39,616 bases of DNA, from contig DAIDLI010000117.1 of assembly GCA_027449545.1 (NCBI GenBank), positions 1 through 39,616 of the forward strand, given 5' to 3'. The notes below the pieces were generated by a model. That model ran no database searches. It was not told the origin of the DNA and saw only the letters and a program-made list of their open reading frames with translations. The position numbers were made by a program, and so were the translations under genes. This stretch comes from Acidobacteriaceae bacterium. GTDB taxonomy: Bacteria; Acidobacteriota; Terriglobia; Terriglobales; Acidobacteriaceae. Positions within the stretch are counted from its first letter, which is position 1. Every line of letters begins with the position of its first letter. Below are positions 16,777 to 25,274 of this stretch, in pieces.

Positions 16777-17685
16777 TTAGTCTTGCGGGCTTTTGCTGTG
16801 GTGGTGGTGATGAACCACTTTGGCTTCGACGTCGGGCCACACCTCGCGGAAGACGTTGGCCAGAGCATCACGCCCTACCGCATACCCGAACTTCTGCATG
16901 AAGGGGCTGAAGCTGGTCTCCGAGCCGGGATAGTAGGTGAGAGAGATGCCCTGCGAGATGCCGCGTCCAAAGATCTCGGCGGCGTTGAAGGTGTTCTTGC
17001 CGTGGTAATTGGGGGTGATGAGGACACGCGAAGCGGCATAGATGGAGCGCTTGAGCAGGGGACCCTGGCCCATGGCGTAGTAACGCTCATCCTCGTGCAC
17101 GATGCTGGGCATAATCCAGATCACCCAGTAGTCCCCGTCGGTCCGGTCCACGAACCCTCGCCAGTAGTACGGCCAGAATCCGCCGATGCCTTTGCCGAAG
17201 GTGGGATGGGTGTTGGTGCCTTCGGCGAGGAGGGAGGTGACCCCCACAAAGACGAAATCGGAGTAATCGAAGCTGTCTTGGGTTGCAACTGCGAAGGCTT
17301 CACGGGGGGTGGGCGGCGGCGGCAGCACGCCGGCGCTGACTGCGCGATAGTTGGGCATGACGCCGAGGATGCGCTTGGGCTGGGGCAGGGGCTCGGCCTT
17401 TTGCGTGGTGGGAACTCCCGCCGGCGTATCTTTGGATTTGCGGTTCAGATCGGGAGCCGTGGGACTGCTCGGCTGCTGATCTTTCTGTGTTGAGTTTTGC
17501 TGGTTTTGGTTTTGCTGGTTTTGCGTGCCGCTGGAACTCCAGCCCTCCGGGACAGGGGCGTCAGGCAAGGCCGACGCCGAAGCAAGCAGGGTGTGGGAAC
17601 TGGTTTGCGCTGCACTGGCGAAAGAGGCTGGTCCAGCCAGCCCCAAAATCAGAGTTGCAAGAACAAAAGAGAAACGAAACCGCAT
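16777..17685 (-). CDS. Secreted LPDAP-motif protein of unknown function (copy 1)
   Basis: A 302-residue exported protein, paralog of the next gene downstream. Residues 1-25 are a signal peptide ending ASAAQ. The motif ASALPDAPVPEGW follows, then a Gln/Asn-rich low-complexity linker (residues about 55-80), then a core from about residue 106 beginning RILGVMPNYRAVSAG. Conserved with copy 2 are the DGDYW and HEDERYYAMG segments, the GISQGISLTYYPGS region and the final FREVWPDVEAKV. It ends with a natural run of five His, which might bind metal. The ATG at 17685 has GGAG a few bases upstream. The acidic and His residues of HEDERYY/HQDPRYF are the best candidates for an active or metal site, but no function is claimed. 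Confidence 0.75.
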   Translation of the reverse strand: MRFRFSFVLATLILGLAGPASFASAAQTSSHTLLASASALPDAPVPEGWSSSGTQNQQNQNQQNSTQKDQQPSSPTAPDLNRKSKDTPAGVPTTQKAEPLPQPKRILGVMPNYRAVSAGVLPPPPTPREAFAVATQDSFDYSDFVFVGVTSLLAEGTNTHPTFGKGIGGFWPYYWRGFVDRTDGDYWVIWIMPSIVHEDERYYAMGQGPLLKRSIYAASRVLITPNYHGKNTFNAAEIFGRGISQGISLTYYPGSETSFSPFMQKFGYAVGRDALANVFREVWPDVEAKVVHHHHHSKSPQD

Positions 17686-17925
17686 TCATACTCCATCGGT
17701 AATCGGTGCTCATCAAAGGTGGGCTTTCCTTTAGGATGAGCAGTCCGAGATCAAAGTTCCCCGCAGCCGGAGAGCAGCCGGCAGAAGCCGGTGCATGTTT
17801 TTGTTGAGAACGCAGAATTTGGGCCTATTGATTAGACGCGGGACTGCACCGGGGGATACGAAAATGGCCACCCAGAGCAGCCCGGGTCGGCAGATGCCGA
17901 GCTTAACTCTTTGGTCAACTGAGGA

Positions 17926-19392
17926 TTAGACGGAAAAATCAATAAATCCGCGCTGCGGGTCTGTGGAAATCAGCCGCGCGGTGATGCGATCGCCGACATC
18001 CAGGCCCTTGCCGCCGCGCACCAGCATGCCCTCGACGTGGGGCTCGAGGGTGCGGATGAACGTTCCGTAATGATTGGCGCCGGTGACGACTGCGCGGTAG
18101 CTCTGCCCGATGTGCTTTTGGAGGACAACCGCGGCGATGCGCTTTTGCATCTCGCGTTCTACTTTGCGGGCCTGGTCTTCCATCTCGGTACAGCGGAGGG
18201 CGATGGCGTCGAGCAGAGTTTCGGAGTAGGGCTGAGGCTCAGCGTTGAGCCACGCCTTGAGAATGCGCTGTGTGACCACATCCGGGAAGCGGCGGTTGGG
18301 CGCGGTGGAGTGGGTGTAGTCCTGCACGGCCAAGCCGAAATGGCCCGGCGAGGACTCGTTCGGCTTCACGCGCACGTACTCGCCCGGTCCCATCAGCTTG
18401 ACTACGGCCAGGGAGAGATCGGGAAAGCGGTCGGGGTCCTTCTGCTTCTGAGCCAGCAGAAAATTATTGAGCGCCTTCGAATCCGGATCGTCCGGCAGAC
18501 TTGCGCCGAGGCCGGCGGCCAGATCCACAATGCGCGACCAGCGCTTGGGCGTGCGCACGACGCGCCGGATGGAAGCCAGGCCGGCGTCGCCCAGGGTGCG
18601 CGCGATGACTCCATTGGCGGCGACCATGAACTCTTCAATGAGCGAGGTGGCCCGGTTCTTCTCCAGGCGGGCGAGATCGACTGCCTCGCTGTGCAGCAGG
18701 ACCGGACGGGTCTCCACCGTCTCCAGGTCGAGGGCGCCGTGCTGAAAACGGCTGTCGACCATGCGCCGCGCGGCTTCATCCTGCAAGCGGAGCTGAGCGG
18801 CCAGATCGGCGTTCGCCGCAACCTTGGCGGGCGCCTGGGCGCGGCCTTCGAGCCATGCGCCGATGCTGGGGTAGGCCAGTTGCGCGCGATTACGCACCAG
18901 GGCGCGATAGGCCTTGCCATCGCTGGCCGTGCCGGTCTCGTCGACGCAGATTTCGGTGACGATGGCGGCGCGGTCTTCATGCTCATTGAGCGAGGTGATG
19001 CCTTCGGAGAGCTCGGCCGGGAGCATGGGAAAGACGCGCACGCCGGTGTAGACGGAGGTGGTCTCCGATTGCGCGTGGCGGTCGATGAGGCTGCCCTTGT
19101 GGACGTACGCATCGACGTCGGCCACGCCCACCAGCACGCGGATGCGCCCGTCGGGGAGCCGCTCGGCCCACTCGATCTGGTCGAGATCCTTGGAGGTGTC
19201 GTTGTCGATGGAAGACCACAGCAGTCCGCGGAGGTCCTTCACGCCATTGGGGGCGGGAAGCTCGGCCTGGGCCTGGATGGCGGCCAGTTCCACGTCGGTG
19301 CCAGCGGGGAAATCGGGCTGAAAGCCGTGCTCGATCATGGCCGCATGGGCGGCGGAGATGAGATTGAAGTGGAAGGGATGACTCGAAGTCAT
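17926..19392 (-). CDS. RNB-domain ribonuclease (RNase II/R-like, short form)
   Basis: A 488-residue protein. The RNB catalytic domain starts near residue 50 with LLWSSIDNDTSKDLDQIEWAE, matching the D-x5-D-x-D-D magnesium site of RNase II. Asp63, Asp69 and Asp71 are present, but the fourth position is Gln72 instead of Asp. FPMLPAELSEGITSLNE and the later QDYTHSTAPNRRFPDVVTQR are family signatures. The last 75 residues look like an S1 RNA-binding domain (RAVVTGANHYGTFIRTLE). The cold-shock domains of full-length RNase R are absent. The expected role is 3'-5' RNA decay in the cytoplasm. The ATG at 19392 is preceded by only a weak GAAGAGG. The DLDQ variant appears to mark a subfamily, so it is not proof of inactivity. 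Confidence 0.88.
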   Translation of the reverse strand: MTSSHPFHFNLISAAHAAMIEHGFQPDFPAGTDVELAAIQAQAELPAPNGVKDLRGLLWSSIDNDTSKDLDQIEWAERLPDGRIRVLVGVADVDAYVHKGSLIDRHAQSETTSVYTGVRVFPMLPAELSEGITSLNEHEDRAAIVTEICVDETGTASDGKAYRALVRNRAQLAYPSIGAWLEGRAQAPAKVAANADLAAQLRLQDEAARRMVDSRFQHGALDLETVETRPVLLHSEAVDLARLEKNRATSLIEEFMVAANGVIARTLGDAGLASIRRVVRTPKRWSRIVDLAAGLGASLPDDPDSKALNNFLLAQKQKDPDRFPDLSLAVVKLMGPGEYVRVKPNESSPGHFGLAVQDYTHSTAPNRRFPDVVTQRILKAWLNAEPQPYSETLLDAIALRCTEMEDQARKVEREMQKRIAAVVLQKHIGQSYRAVVTGANHYGTFIRTLEPHVEGMLVRGGKGLDVGDRITARLISTDPQRGFIDFSV

Positions 19393-19501
19393 GTATGGCG
19401 GCGCGCCTCTTCGCGCAACGACTCGGAGTGAATTCGGTTCAAGCGCAGTCCGCGAAACAGTAGATCGAGCAGAGATCGATCGAAGAACTACCTGGATGAA
19501 A

Positions 19502-22500
19502 CTATTGTGCCAGCACGTTGACGGTGAAGTACACGCTCTGACTGACAACGGTGTTATCCACGTAGGCGTTGCCAACGACCTTAACGGTTGCCACGCCCAG
19601 CGGCGTGCCGGTGCCGACGACACCGCTGGTGGTGCTGCTGCATCCGACGGCAGCGCCCACGATGCCCGCCAGCAGGACCACGAGAATCAAGAGACGCGTG
19701 GATCCAGCGGCCAGGAAGGCGCGGGCTCTGCGCCCGAAGGGCAAGAGGAAGAAGACGAGGCCGGCGAGCGCTGTACCGCCTGCGGCCTGCGGCCACCAGG
19801 GCGTATTGCGACTGGTGGTCGAGGGCGGGGTCGTGGTGTAGGTCTGAATGGTGAAGGTGACGGTCCCGGGAGGGGTTACCTGCTGTGGGGTGGCTGCGCA
19901 GGTCATGTTGTCCTGCGGCGGGACCTGGCACTCGAGCTGAATGGTTCCTGCGAATCCGCCAAGCGCGGTGACGTCGAACGAGACCGAGCCTGCACCGCCC
20001 CGCACGATGTTCAGATTGGTGGCCGGGTTGGTGGGGTCAGGCGTGATGATGAAGTTCTGCACGGTGAGGGAAACGGTGTTCGACGGCCCCGCGTCGTAGG
20101 CCAGGTCGCCTTTGTAGTAGGCGGAGACCGTGACCGGGCCGCCGGGCAGCGTGGAGGTGGTCAGCGTTGCGATGGACGAGTAGGTGCCCGCCTGCGCGAC
20201 CAGTCCGGCTGTGCCGATGGGCGTGGTTCCGTTGTAGAACACCACCGTGCCGGTGGGATTTTGCTCGGCGGTCGCCAAGGGTACGGAGGTAGGGGTCACC
20301 GTGACGGTCAGCACCACGGCCTGGCCGGGGGTGGGATTGGTGGTGTTGGCGGTCAGCACGATGGTGTCGGGCAATGTGGTGGCAGCCAGCGGCAGCGTCG
20401 CGGAGGTGCTGCCCAGCCAGTTGGCATCGCCGGAGTAGACGGCGGTAATGGCATGCGAGATGTTGGCCGCGAGCGTGAGGCCGGCGAGGGTGGCCGAATT
20501 GCCGGTAACCGGCGCCTGGCCGAGGAGCTTGGTGCCGTCGTAGAAGCTGACCTGTCCGGTGAAGGTATAGGTGACGCCGGTGACCGCCGCGGCCGGGGTG
20601 ATGGTGGCTTTCAGCGACTCAGCCGTGCCGCTGACCAGCGCGGATGGCGTGGCCGTTACCGTGGTGACGGTGGTTCCCTTACCGGCCGTGATGGTGACCG
20701 GGGTGGCGGTGGAGCTGCTGTAGCTGGCGTCGCCTGCGTAACTGGCGGCCAGCACATGCGTGCCTGCGGCGACCATGGGAATGGTCACGGTGGCGGTGGA
20801 TGGAGTGCCGGGCGTGAGGGTTCCGGTGGCGACGGGAGTTCCGTCCAGCATGACGGTCACGGTGCCGGTGGGCCCGGTGCCGGAGGTTGTGGAGATCACG
20901 CTGATGGCCACGCTCAGCGAGCTGCCCGCAGTCGGGGTGAGCGTGGAAGGCCCGAGGGTCATGGTGGTCGGGCTCTTGGAAGCGGTCAGCGTAACTCCCG
21001 GGGCGGTGGCATTGGTGTAATTGGTATCTCCGCTGTAAGTCGCGGCCAGGACATGCGTGCCGCCCGGCACCGAAGGAATGGTGGCGGTTGCGACAGCCGG
21101 CATTCCCGGCACCACCTGCGCGGTGGCTACGGCTGCTCCGTCGAGGGTGAAGGTCACGGTGCCGGTGGGCTGGGCGTTGATGTTCGAGCTCGCGGTGATG
21201 GTTGCGGAGACGGAAAGCGGATTGCCGCCAGCGGGCGCAGTCGTGGCCGGCGCTACGGACATGGTGGTGGTGATCTTGGGCAGCGACAGGGATACGCTTC
21301 CGGAGGTCGAGCTGGCGTAATAGGTATCGCCGCTATAAGCGGCATTGAGCGTATGCGTGCCGGGGGTGAGCGCCGGCAAGGTGGTGCTGGCGGTGCCCGG
21401 AGAGCCGGGGGTGAGGGTCTGGATGCTCTGGGTTACGCCGTCGAGGGTGAAGGTCACGGTGCCGGTGGGCAGGCTCGATCCGACACTCGCCGGGGTCACC
21501 GTGGCATTGACGGGCACGGTGGCTCCATAGGAGGGCGTGGTCGTGGAGGGGATGACCGCCGTGGTGGTGGGAGTCTTGGCCACGGTGAGGGTAATGCTCG
21601 AAGAAGTTGCCGGGCTGAAGTTGGTATCGCCGCTGTAGGTCGCCTGCACGGTGTGGGTGCCGCTGGCGGGTACGGTGATGTTGGTGTTGGCCGTGTTGCC
21701 TCCGGCCAGCGCTACGGTGCTCACCGGGTTGCCGTCCAGCGAGAAGGTCACGGTGCCGGTGGCGGTATCGGTGGTGGAGCCGGCCGGCGTGAGGGTGGCG
21801 CTGACGGGCAATGAGGTGTTGCCGGCGGGCGAAGTGTTGGTCAGGTTCAGCGTGAGCGTGGTTCCCATCTTGCTCACGGTCAGGGTGACCGGCCCCGAGT
21901 TGGCGGCGGAATAGTTGGTGTCGCCGCTGTAGTTAGCCTGCGCGGTATGCGAGCCCTGCGCCAGCCCGGTCACTGTAAATGCCGCGGTGGCAGGCACGCT
22001 GTCGGTAACCGCCACGGTGGCCACTGGCGCGCCATCGAACAGGAACTGCACTGTGCCGGTGGGGGCCCTTGCTCCCGTACCCGAGCCGGGGGGCGCAACC
22101 AGCGCATTCAGGGTCACGCTTCCGCCCGCGCCTGGAGTGGTGGTGGAGGGGGTAAGAGATACAGTGGGCGTGCTGGCGCTCACGTTGATGGTGGCGGCGG
22201 GCGAGGTGGAGCCGGTGTAATTCGTGTCGCCGTTGTAGACGGCCACGATCTGATGCGCTCCGGTGGCATAGGGAGCCGTGATGGTGATGCTGGTGCTGGA
22301 ATTGGTGGCGGCGCCCGAGGCCACACCCGCGATAAGCCGCGAGCTGCCGACACTGACGCTATCCACGTTGAACGTGACGCTACCCGAGGGGGCCAGCGCG
22401 CCAGCGCCAGCATTGGCGGAAGAGACGACCGCCGTAACCACCAGCGAACTGCCGCCGGTGGGCGAGGTATTGGCCGGAGTTACAGTGGCTGCGGTCGAGC

Positions 22501-24649
22501 TGGGCTGAGCGGTCACCATCACGGCGGCAGAGTTGGCGGGCGCAAAGGTCGAGTCGCCGCTGTACTCGGCGATGATGGAGTGCGATCCCTGCGCCAGCGC
22601 TCCGGTGACGGTCTGCGAAGCCGTGGATGAGTCGCTGGTGGCCGCGGCGAGGGAGATGGTGACGATGTTGCTGCTGGTGCTCTGGTCGTAAAAGGTGACG
22701 GTGCCGGAGGGGACGCCGGAGCCTGTGCTGGAAGTGACGGCTGCCGAGAGCAGCAGGGATCCGGACGGATTGATCGTTTGCCCCGATGCCGTTGTGTTGG
22801 CGACGGAGGCCGGCGTAGTTCCCGTGCCGGAGACCTGGGCCATGACGAGGCTGGCTGCATCGGGGACGCCGAGGCCGGTGGCCAAGTCATAGCCGACGGC
22901 CGCGGTGAAACCAATCTGTCCACTGCTGCCGCAGCCGGGCGAGCCGGAAGTGCATGGCAGTTGTGTGCTTCCCTGCGCCACATCACGGAATGCCAAGCCC
23001 GACTGGCTGAACTGATAGAGAGCGGGCGTCAGATCGCCCTGCGCTCCCTGCTGCTGCGCGCGCAGCGCCGCGATGCCGGCGAACAAACCAGCCGCCGCGC
23101 CGCTACCGCCGCTGCGCACCAGGGTGCAACCGCTGCCGCTGCCGGCAGCGCTCAGGCAAAAGGCGAGGCCGGGGTTGGAGCCGGTGTCGATGGCGGCGGG
23201 CAGACTGAGGTCGGGCAACTGGCGCGCGGCAAGCTGCCGGTAGCCGGCGGGAAGCTGCGCCGGAGCCGGTTGCCAGCGCTGCGCGCCGTAGAGGGTGCTG
23301 CTGCCGCCGCCGCCCGCGTAGGCAGGGTCGGCCGCATTGCGCGGCGACCAGCCGGCCAACCCGGCCGACGAGGTCGCAAAACCGGCGACGCCTACCGCCG
23401 TGTCCCAGGGGGTGGAGGCCATGGCGTTGACGCCGTAGCCGGTTGTAACTGCGGTTCCGCCGGGCGCCGAACAGGCTGCGGCGCCGCTGTCGCCGGTGGC
23501 CGCCACAATCGTGATGCCCTCCGCCGCCGCCTGCTCATAGAGCGCGGAGTAAAACTCGTGGTGGGCGGCACTCATTCCCGCTTCGCAGGCGGAGAAGCCC
23601 ACGGCGACTGTGCCGGCGAGCTGCCGGTCCACAATGGCAGCCAGGGAGAGATCGACGCCGTCGGTTGCGTTGGTGGTTGCCGCGGGAACCAGCAGCACCT
23701 GCGCGCCAGGCGCGACAGCACCGGCCCAGGACGCGGCCAGCGTGGCCTCAGCCTGCGCATCGGTCAATCCGGGATCGGTGCCGTCGAGGTCCACTGCGAG
23801 GGGCGATGCGGGCAATGCAAAGGCGGCGCGAAATGCGGCGACATCGCCAGCGTTGACATTGCTGCGCGCGGCGATGGCGATCTTCTGGCCCGCACCGGTG
23901 ACGCCCTTCGCTGCCAACGGCGCCAGGTCGAGAAGCTGCTGCTCGAGGCGGGGCGTGAGCGCCGCGGCGCTGGTGGGAGAGGTCTCGGCATTGAGGTCCG
24001 CACTGGAGAGGGAAAGCGGCTGCGGAGTGGTGAGCGCGGGCAGCGAAACGACTCCGTCGAGCGACACCAGCCCGGCGATGATCGGCCTGAGCGCCGCCGG
24101 AACCGAGATGCTGCCAGCCAGCACCGGGCGCGGCGAACCGCCGGAACCGGCGATCATTTCCATTTGCGCCTGGAAGGCTTGCTCGACCTGGGACACGGTG
24201 CCGGAGAATTCTATCCAGCCACGGCCGGCGGGCAAGGGCGCTACCTGGAATCCCTGGCTCTGGAGCCACGCAACCACGGCGGCGACGGCGGCGGGGGAAT
24301 TGGCGTATGCATCGGCAAAGGCGCTGGCGGAAAGCCAGTGGTGATATTGGGGAGAGTTGGGGTCTTGAAGAGCGGCAAGCTGAGCGCTCAGCGCCTGCTG
24401 CTGGGCCGGCGAAGGCTGAAGGAGCAGAAGCATGCGTGGCAGGGGCTCATTGCCCGGGGCAGGGCCTTCGCTGGTTCCAGAGATGGCGAGCGGCGGGGCG
24501 GTTGCGGTGAGAACCGCCGGCCCGGTGCTGCGCCAGTCACCCTCCACGCGGGAAGAGGACACGACCTGCGCTCCCGCTGCGCCCGCACCGAGATACGCCA
24601 AAACCACGACAAGGGCAAGCAGCCAACGCACGCTTCGTCTCGTACTCAT
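19502..24649 (-). CDS. S53 (sedolisin)-like protein with nine Ig-like repeats; protease site apparently lost
   Basis: A 1715-residue exported protein. Order: signal peptide (about 8-28); pro-kumamolisin domain (about 60-190; YHHWLSASAFADAYA, GTVSQVEQAF); an S53-like domain (about 230-600); nine Ig-like repeats of about 95-105 residues each with a YSGD-type motif (about 610-1530); a further beta domain; then two hydrophobic segments (about 1620-1670) and a short tail. In sedolisins the catalytic set is Glu, Asp and Ser. Here Glu301 remains in EATLAASWAGA, but the Asp four places on is Ala305, and the GTS serine is Gly517 in SGGSGAAAGLFAG. The GDSGA oxyanion motif and the late GYDLATGLGVP calcium-site motif are kept. 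It is probably a non-catalytic adhesin or binding protein. I chose the ATG at 24649 because it opens the signal peptide. Confidence 0.85.
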   Translation of the reverse strand: MSTRRSVRWLLALVVVLAYLGAGAAGAQVVSSSRVEGDWRSTGPAVLTATAPPLAISGTSEGPAPGNEPLPRMLLLLQPSPAQQQALSAQLAALQDPNSPQYHHWLSASAFADAYANSPAAVAAVVAWLQSQGFQVAPLPAGRGWIEFSGTVSQVEQAFQAQMEMIAGSGGSPRPVLAGSISVPAALRPIIAGLVSLDGVVSLPALTTPQPLSLSSADLNAETSPTSAAALTPRLEQQLLDLAPLAAKGVTGAGQKIAIAARSNVNAGDVAAFRAAFALPASPLAVDLDGTDPGLTDAQAEATLAASWAGAVAPGAQVLLVPAATTNATDGVDLSLAAIVDRQLAGTVAVGFSACEAGMSAAHHEFYSALYEQAAAEGITIVAATGDSGAAACSAPGGTAVTTGYGVNAMASTPWDTAVGVAGFATSSAGLAGWSPRNAADPAYAGGGGSSTLYGAQRWQPAPAQLPAGYRQLAARQLPDLSLPAAIDTGSNPGLAFCLSAAGSGSGCTLVRSGGSGAAAGLFAGIAALRAQQQGAQGDLTPALYQFSQSGLAFRDVAQGSTQLPCTSGSPGCGSSGQIGFTAAVGYDLATGLGVPDAASLVMAQVSGTGTTPASVANTTASGQTINPSGSLLLSAAVTSSTGSGVPSGTVTFYDQSTSSNIVTISLAAATSDSSTASQTVTGALAQGSHSIIAEYSGDSTFAPANSAAVMVTAQPSSTAATVTPANTSPTGGSSLVVTAVVSSANAGAGALAPSGSVTFNVDSVSVGSSRLIAGVASGAATNSSTSITITAPYATGAHQIVAVYNGDTNYTGSTSPAATINVSASTPTVSLTPSTTTPGAGGSVTLNALVAPPGSGTGARAPTGTVQFLFDGAPVATVAVTDSVPATAAFTVTGLAQGSHTAQANYSGDTNYSAANSGPVTLTVSKMGTTLTLNLTNTSPAGNTSLPVSATLTPAGSTTDTATGTVTFSLDGNPVSTVALAGGNTANTNITVPASGTHTVQATYSGDTNFSPATSSSITLTVAKTPTTTAVIPSTTTPSYGATVPVNATVTPASVGSSLPTGTVTFTLDGVTQSIQTLTPGSPGTASTTLPALTPGTHTLNAAYSGDTYYASSTSGSVSLSLPKITTTMSVAPATTAPAGGNPLSVSATITASSNINAQPTGTVTFTLDGAAVATAQVVPGMPAVATATIPSVPGGTHVLAATYSGDTNYTNATAPGVTLTASKSPTTMTLGPSTLTPTAGSSLSVAISVISTTSGTGPTGTVTVMLDGTPVATGTLTPGTPSTATVTIPMVAAGTHVLAASYAGDASYSSSTATPVTITAGKGTTVTTVTATPSALVSGTAESLKATITPAAAVTGVTYTFTGQVSFYDGTKLLGQAPVTGNSATLAGLTLAANISHAITAVYSGDANWLGSTSATLPLAATTLPDTIVLTANTTNPTPGQAVVLTVTVTPTSVPLATAEQNPTGTVVFYNGTTPIGTAGLVAQAGTYSSIATLTTSTLPGGPVTVSAYYKGDLAYDAGPSNTVSLTVQNFIITPDPTNPATNLNIVRGGAGSVSFDVTALGGFAGTIQLECQVPPQDNMTCAATPQQVTPPGTVTFTIQTYTTTPPSTTSRNTPWWPQAAGGTALAGLVFFLLPFGRRARAFLAAGSTRLLILVVLLAGIVGAAVGCSSTTSGVVGTGTPLGVATVKVVGNAYVDNTVVSQSVYFTVNVLAQ
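20055..22820 (-). repeat. Array of nine Ig-like repeats in the S53-like gene
   Basis: Nine consecutive units of about 290-315 bases encode Ig-like beta sandwiches with shared PTGTVTF, LDG and TYSGDTNY-like blocks. The DNA is similar enough between units, especially in the middle repeats, to allow recombination and copy-number change. Confidence 0.8.
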
Positions 24650-25274
24650 GATCCTCGCCGCACACGCCGGTGTGCAGGCGCAACCTCTCCTCCGATCCAA
24701 ATGGGACCTCTTCCCATCTTCGCCGGGGGAGCGAATTTGCACCTGCCCCTTTTGGGGACGGTGAGATGGTCATTCTGTGTGCTTCGCCCTGATTGTATAG
24801 CTCCCAGGCTGGTTTGGAGCATGGGTTTGCAAGGGTGGAGGGGTGTGCGGCGGCGGGGGCTGTGCATATCCAAGGCGAAATGCGCTGCTCTGGGCACCTC
24901 TGGGCGCTTTACCCCAATCGCGACGGCGGAGCGGCCTCCCGGCCCCAGCAGCATGCGGCCTAGGCTGCGCTTGGCACCTGTCCAGGTTCACTGCCTTGCC
25001 CCGCCGCTGCCGAGGGGGTCCGCGGCGCTGCTCTCCGCTCGACCCAGCGCGAGACCTTCGCGATCAACAAGCATTCCCATAAGCTTCCAGCGCTCTCTTT
25101 CCAAGCCGATCACCTGACGCCGAATGTGCGCGCACGAGGCGCTGAAGGTGGTGCAGCGTTCGCTGCAAAGGAATTGCCGTTCCTACATAGTCCCGCTCAA
25201 AGGCAAGGGCGCTTTCGCCGCGAAAGCGCCCCTTTGTACGACGGCCCTGTTCTGCCCCAGCCTCTGCAACGGTC
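24650..25274. other. Gene-free 625-base stretch upstream of the S53-like gene
   Basis: Several short frames on both strands look like noise, without ribosome sites or recognisable domains. The only structure supported is the hairpin at 25207-25231. A TATACA hexamer on the minus strand near 24798 lacks a matching -35. Confidence 0.5.
25207..25231 (-). terminator. Hairpin after the NapC-like gene
   Basis: Perfect 11-bp stem GGGCGCTTTCG/CGAAAGCGCCC with a 3-base loop, 44 bases past the stop codon. The run after it on the minus strand (TTGCCTTT) is only moderately T-rich. It would close the cytochrome cluster transcript. Confidence 0.55.

Noticed and set aside
23041..23150. Repeated Gln/Ala codons and short repeats in the S53-like region as a possible CRISPR or mobile element
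   Set aside because: No regular spacer-repeat pattern; the repeats follow protein domains and codon bias.
24798..24810. TATACA as -10 box for the S53-like gene
   Set aside because: No -35-like hexamer 16-18 bases upstream.
19391..25117. Very long plus-strand frames opposite the S53/Ig gene
   Set aside because: Their Gly/Arg-rich low-complexity translations mirror the Thr/Ala/Gly codons of the Ig repeats on the other strand.
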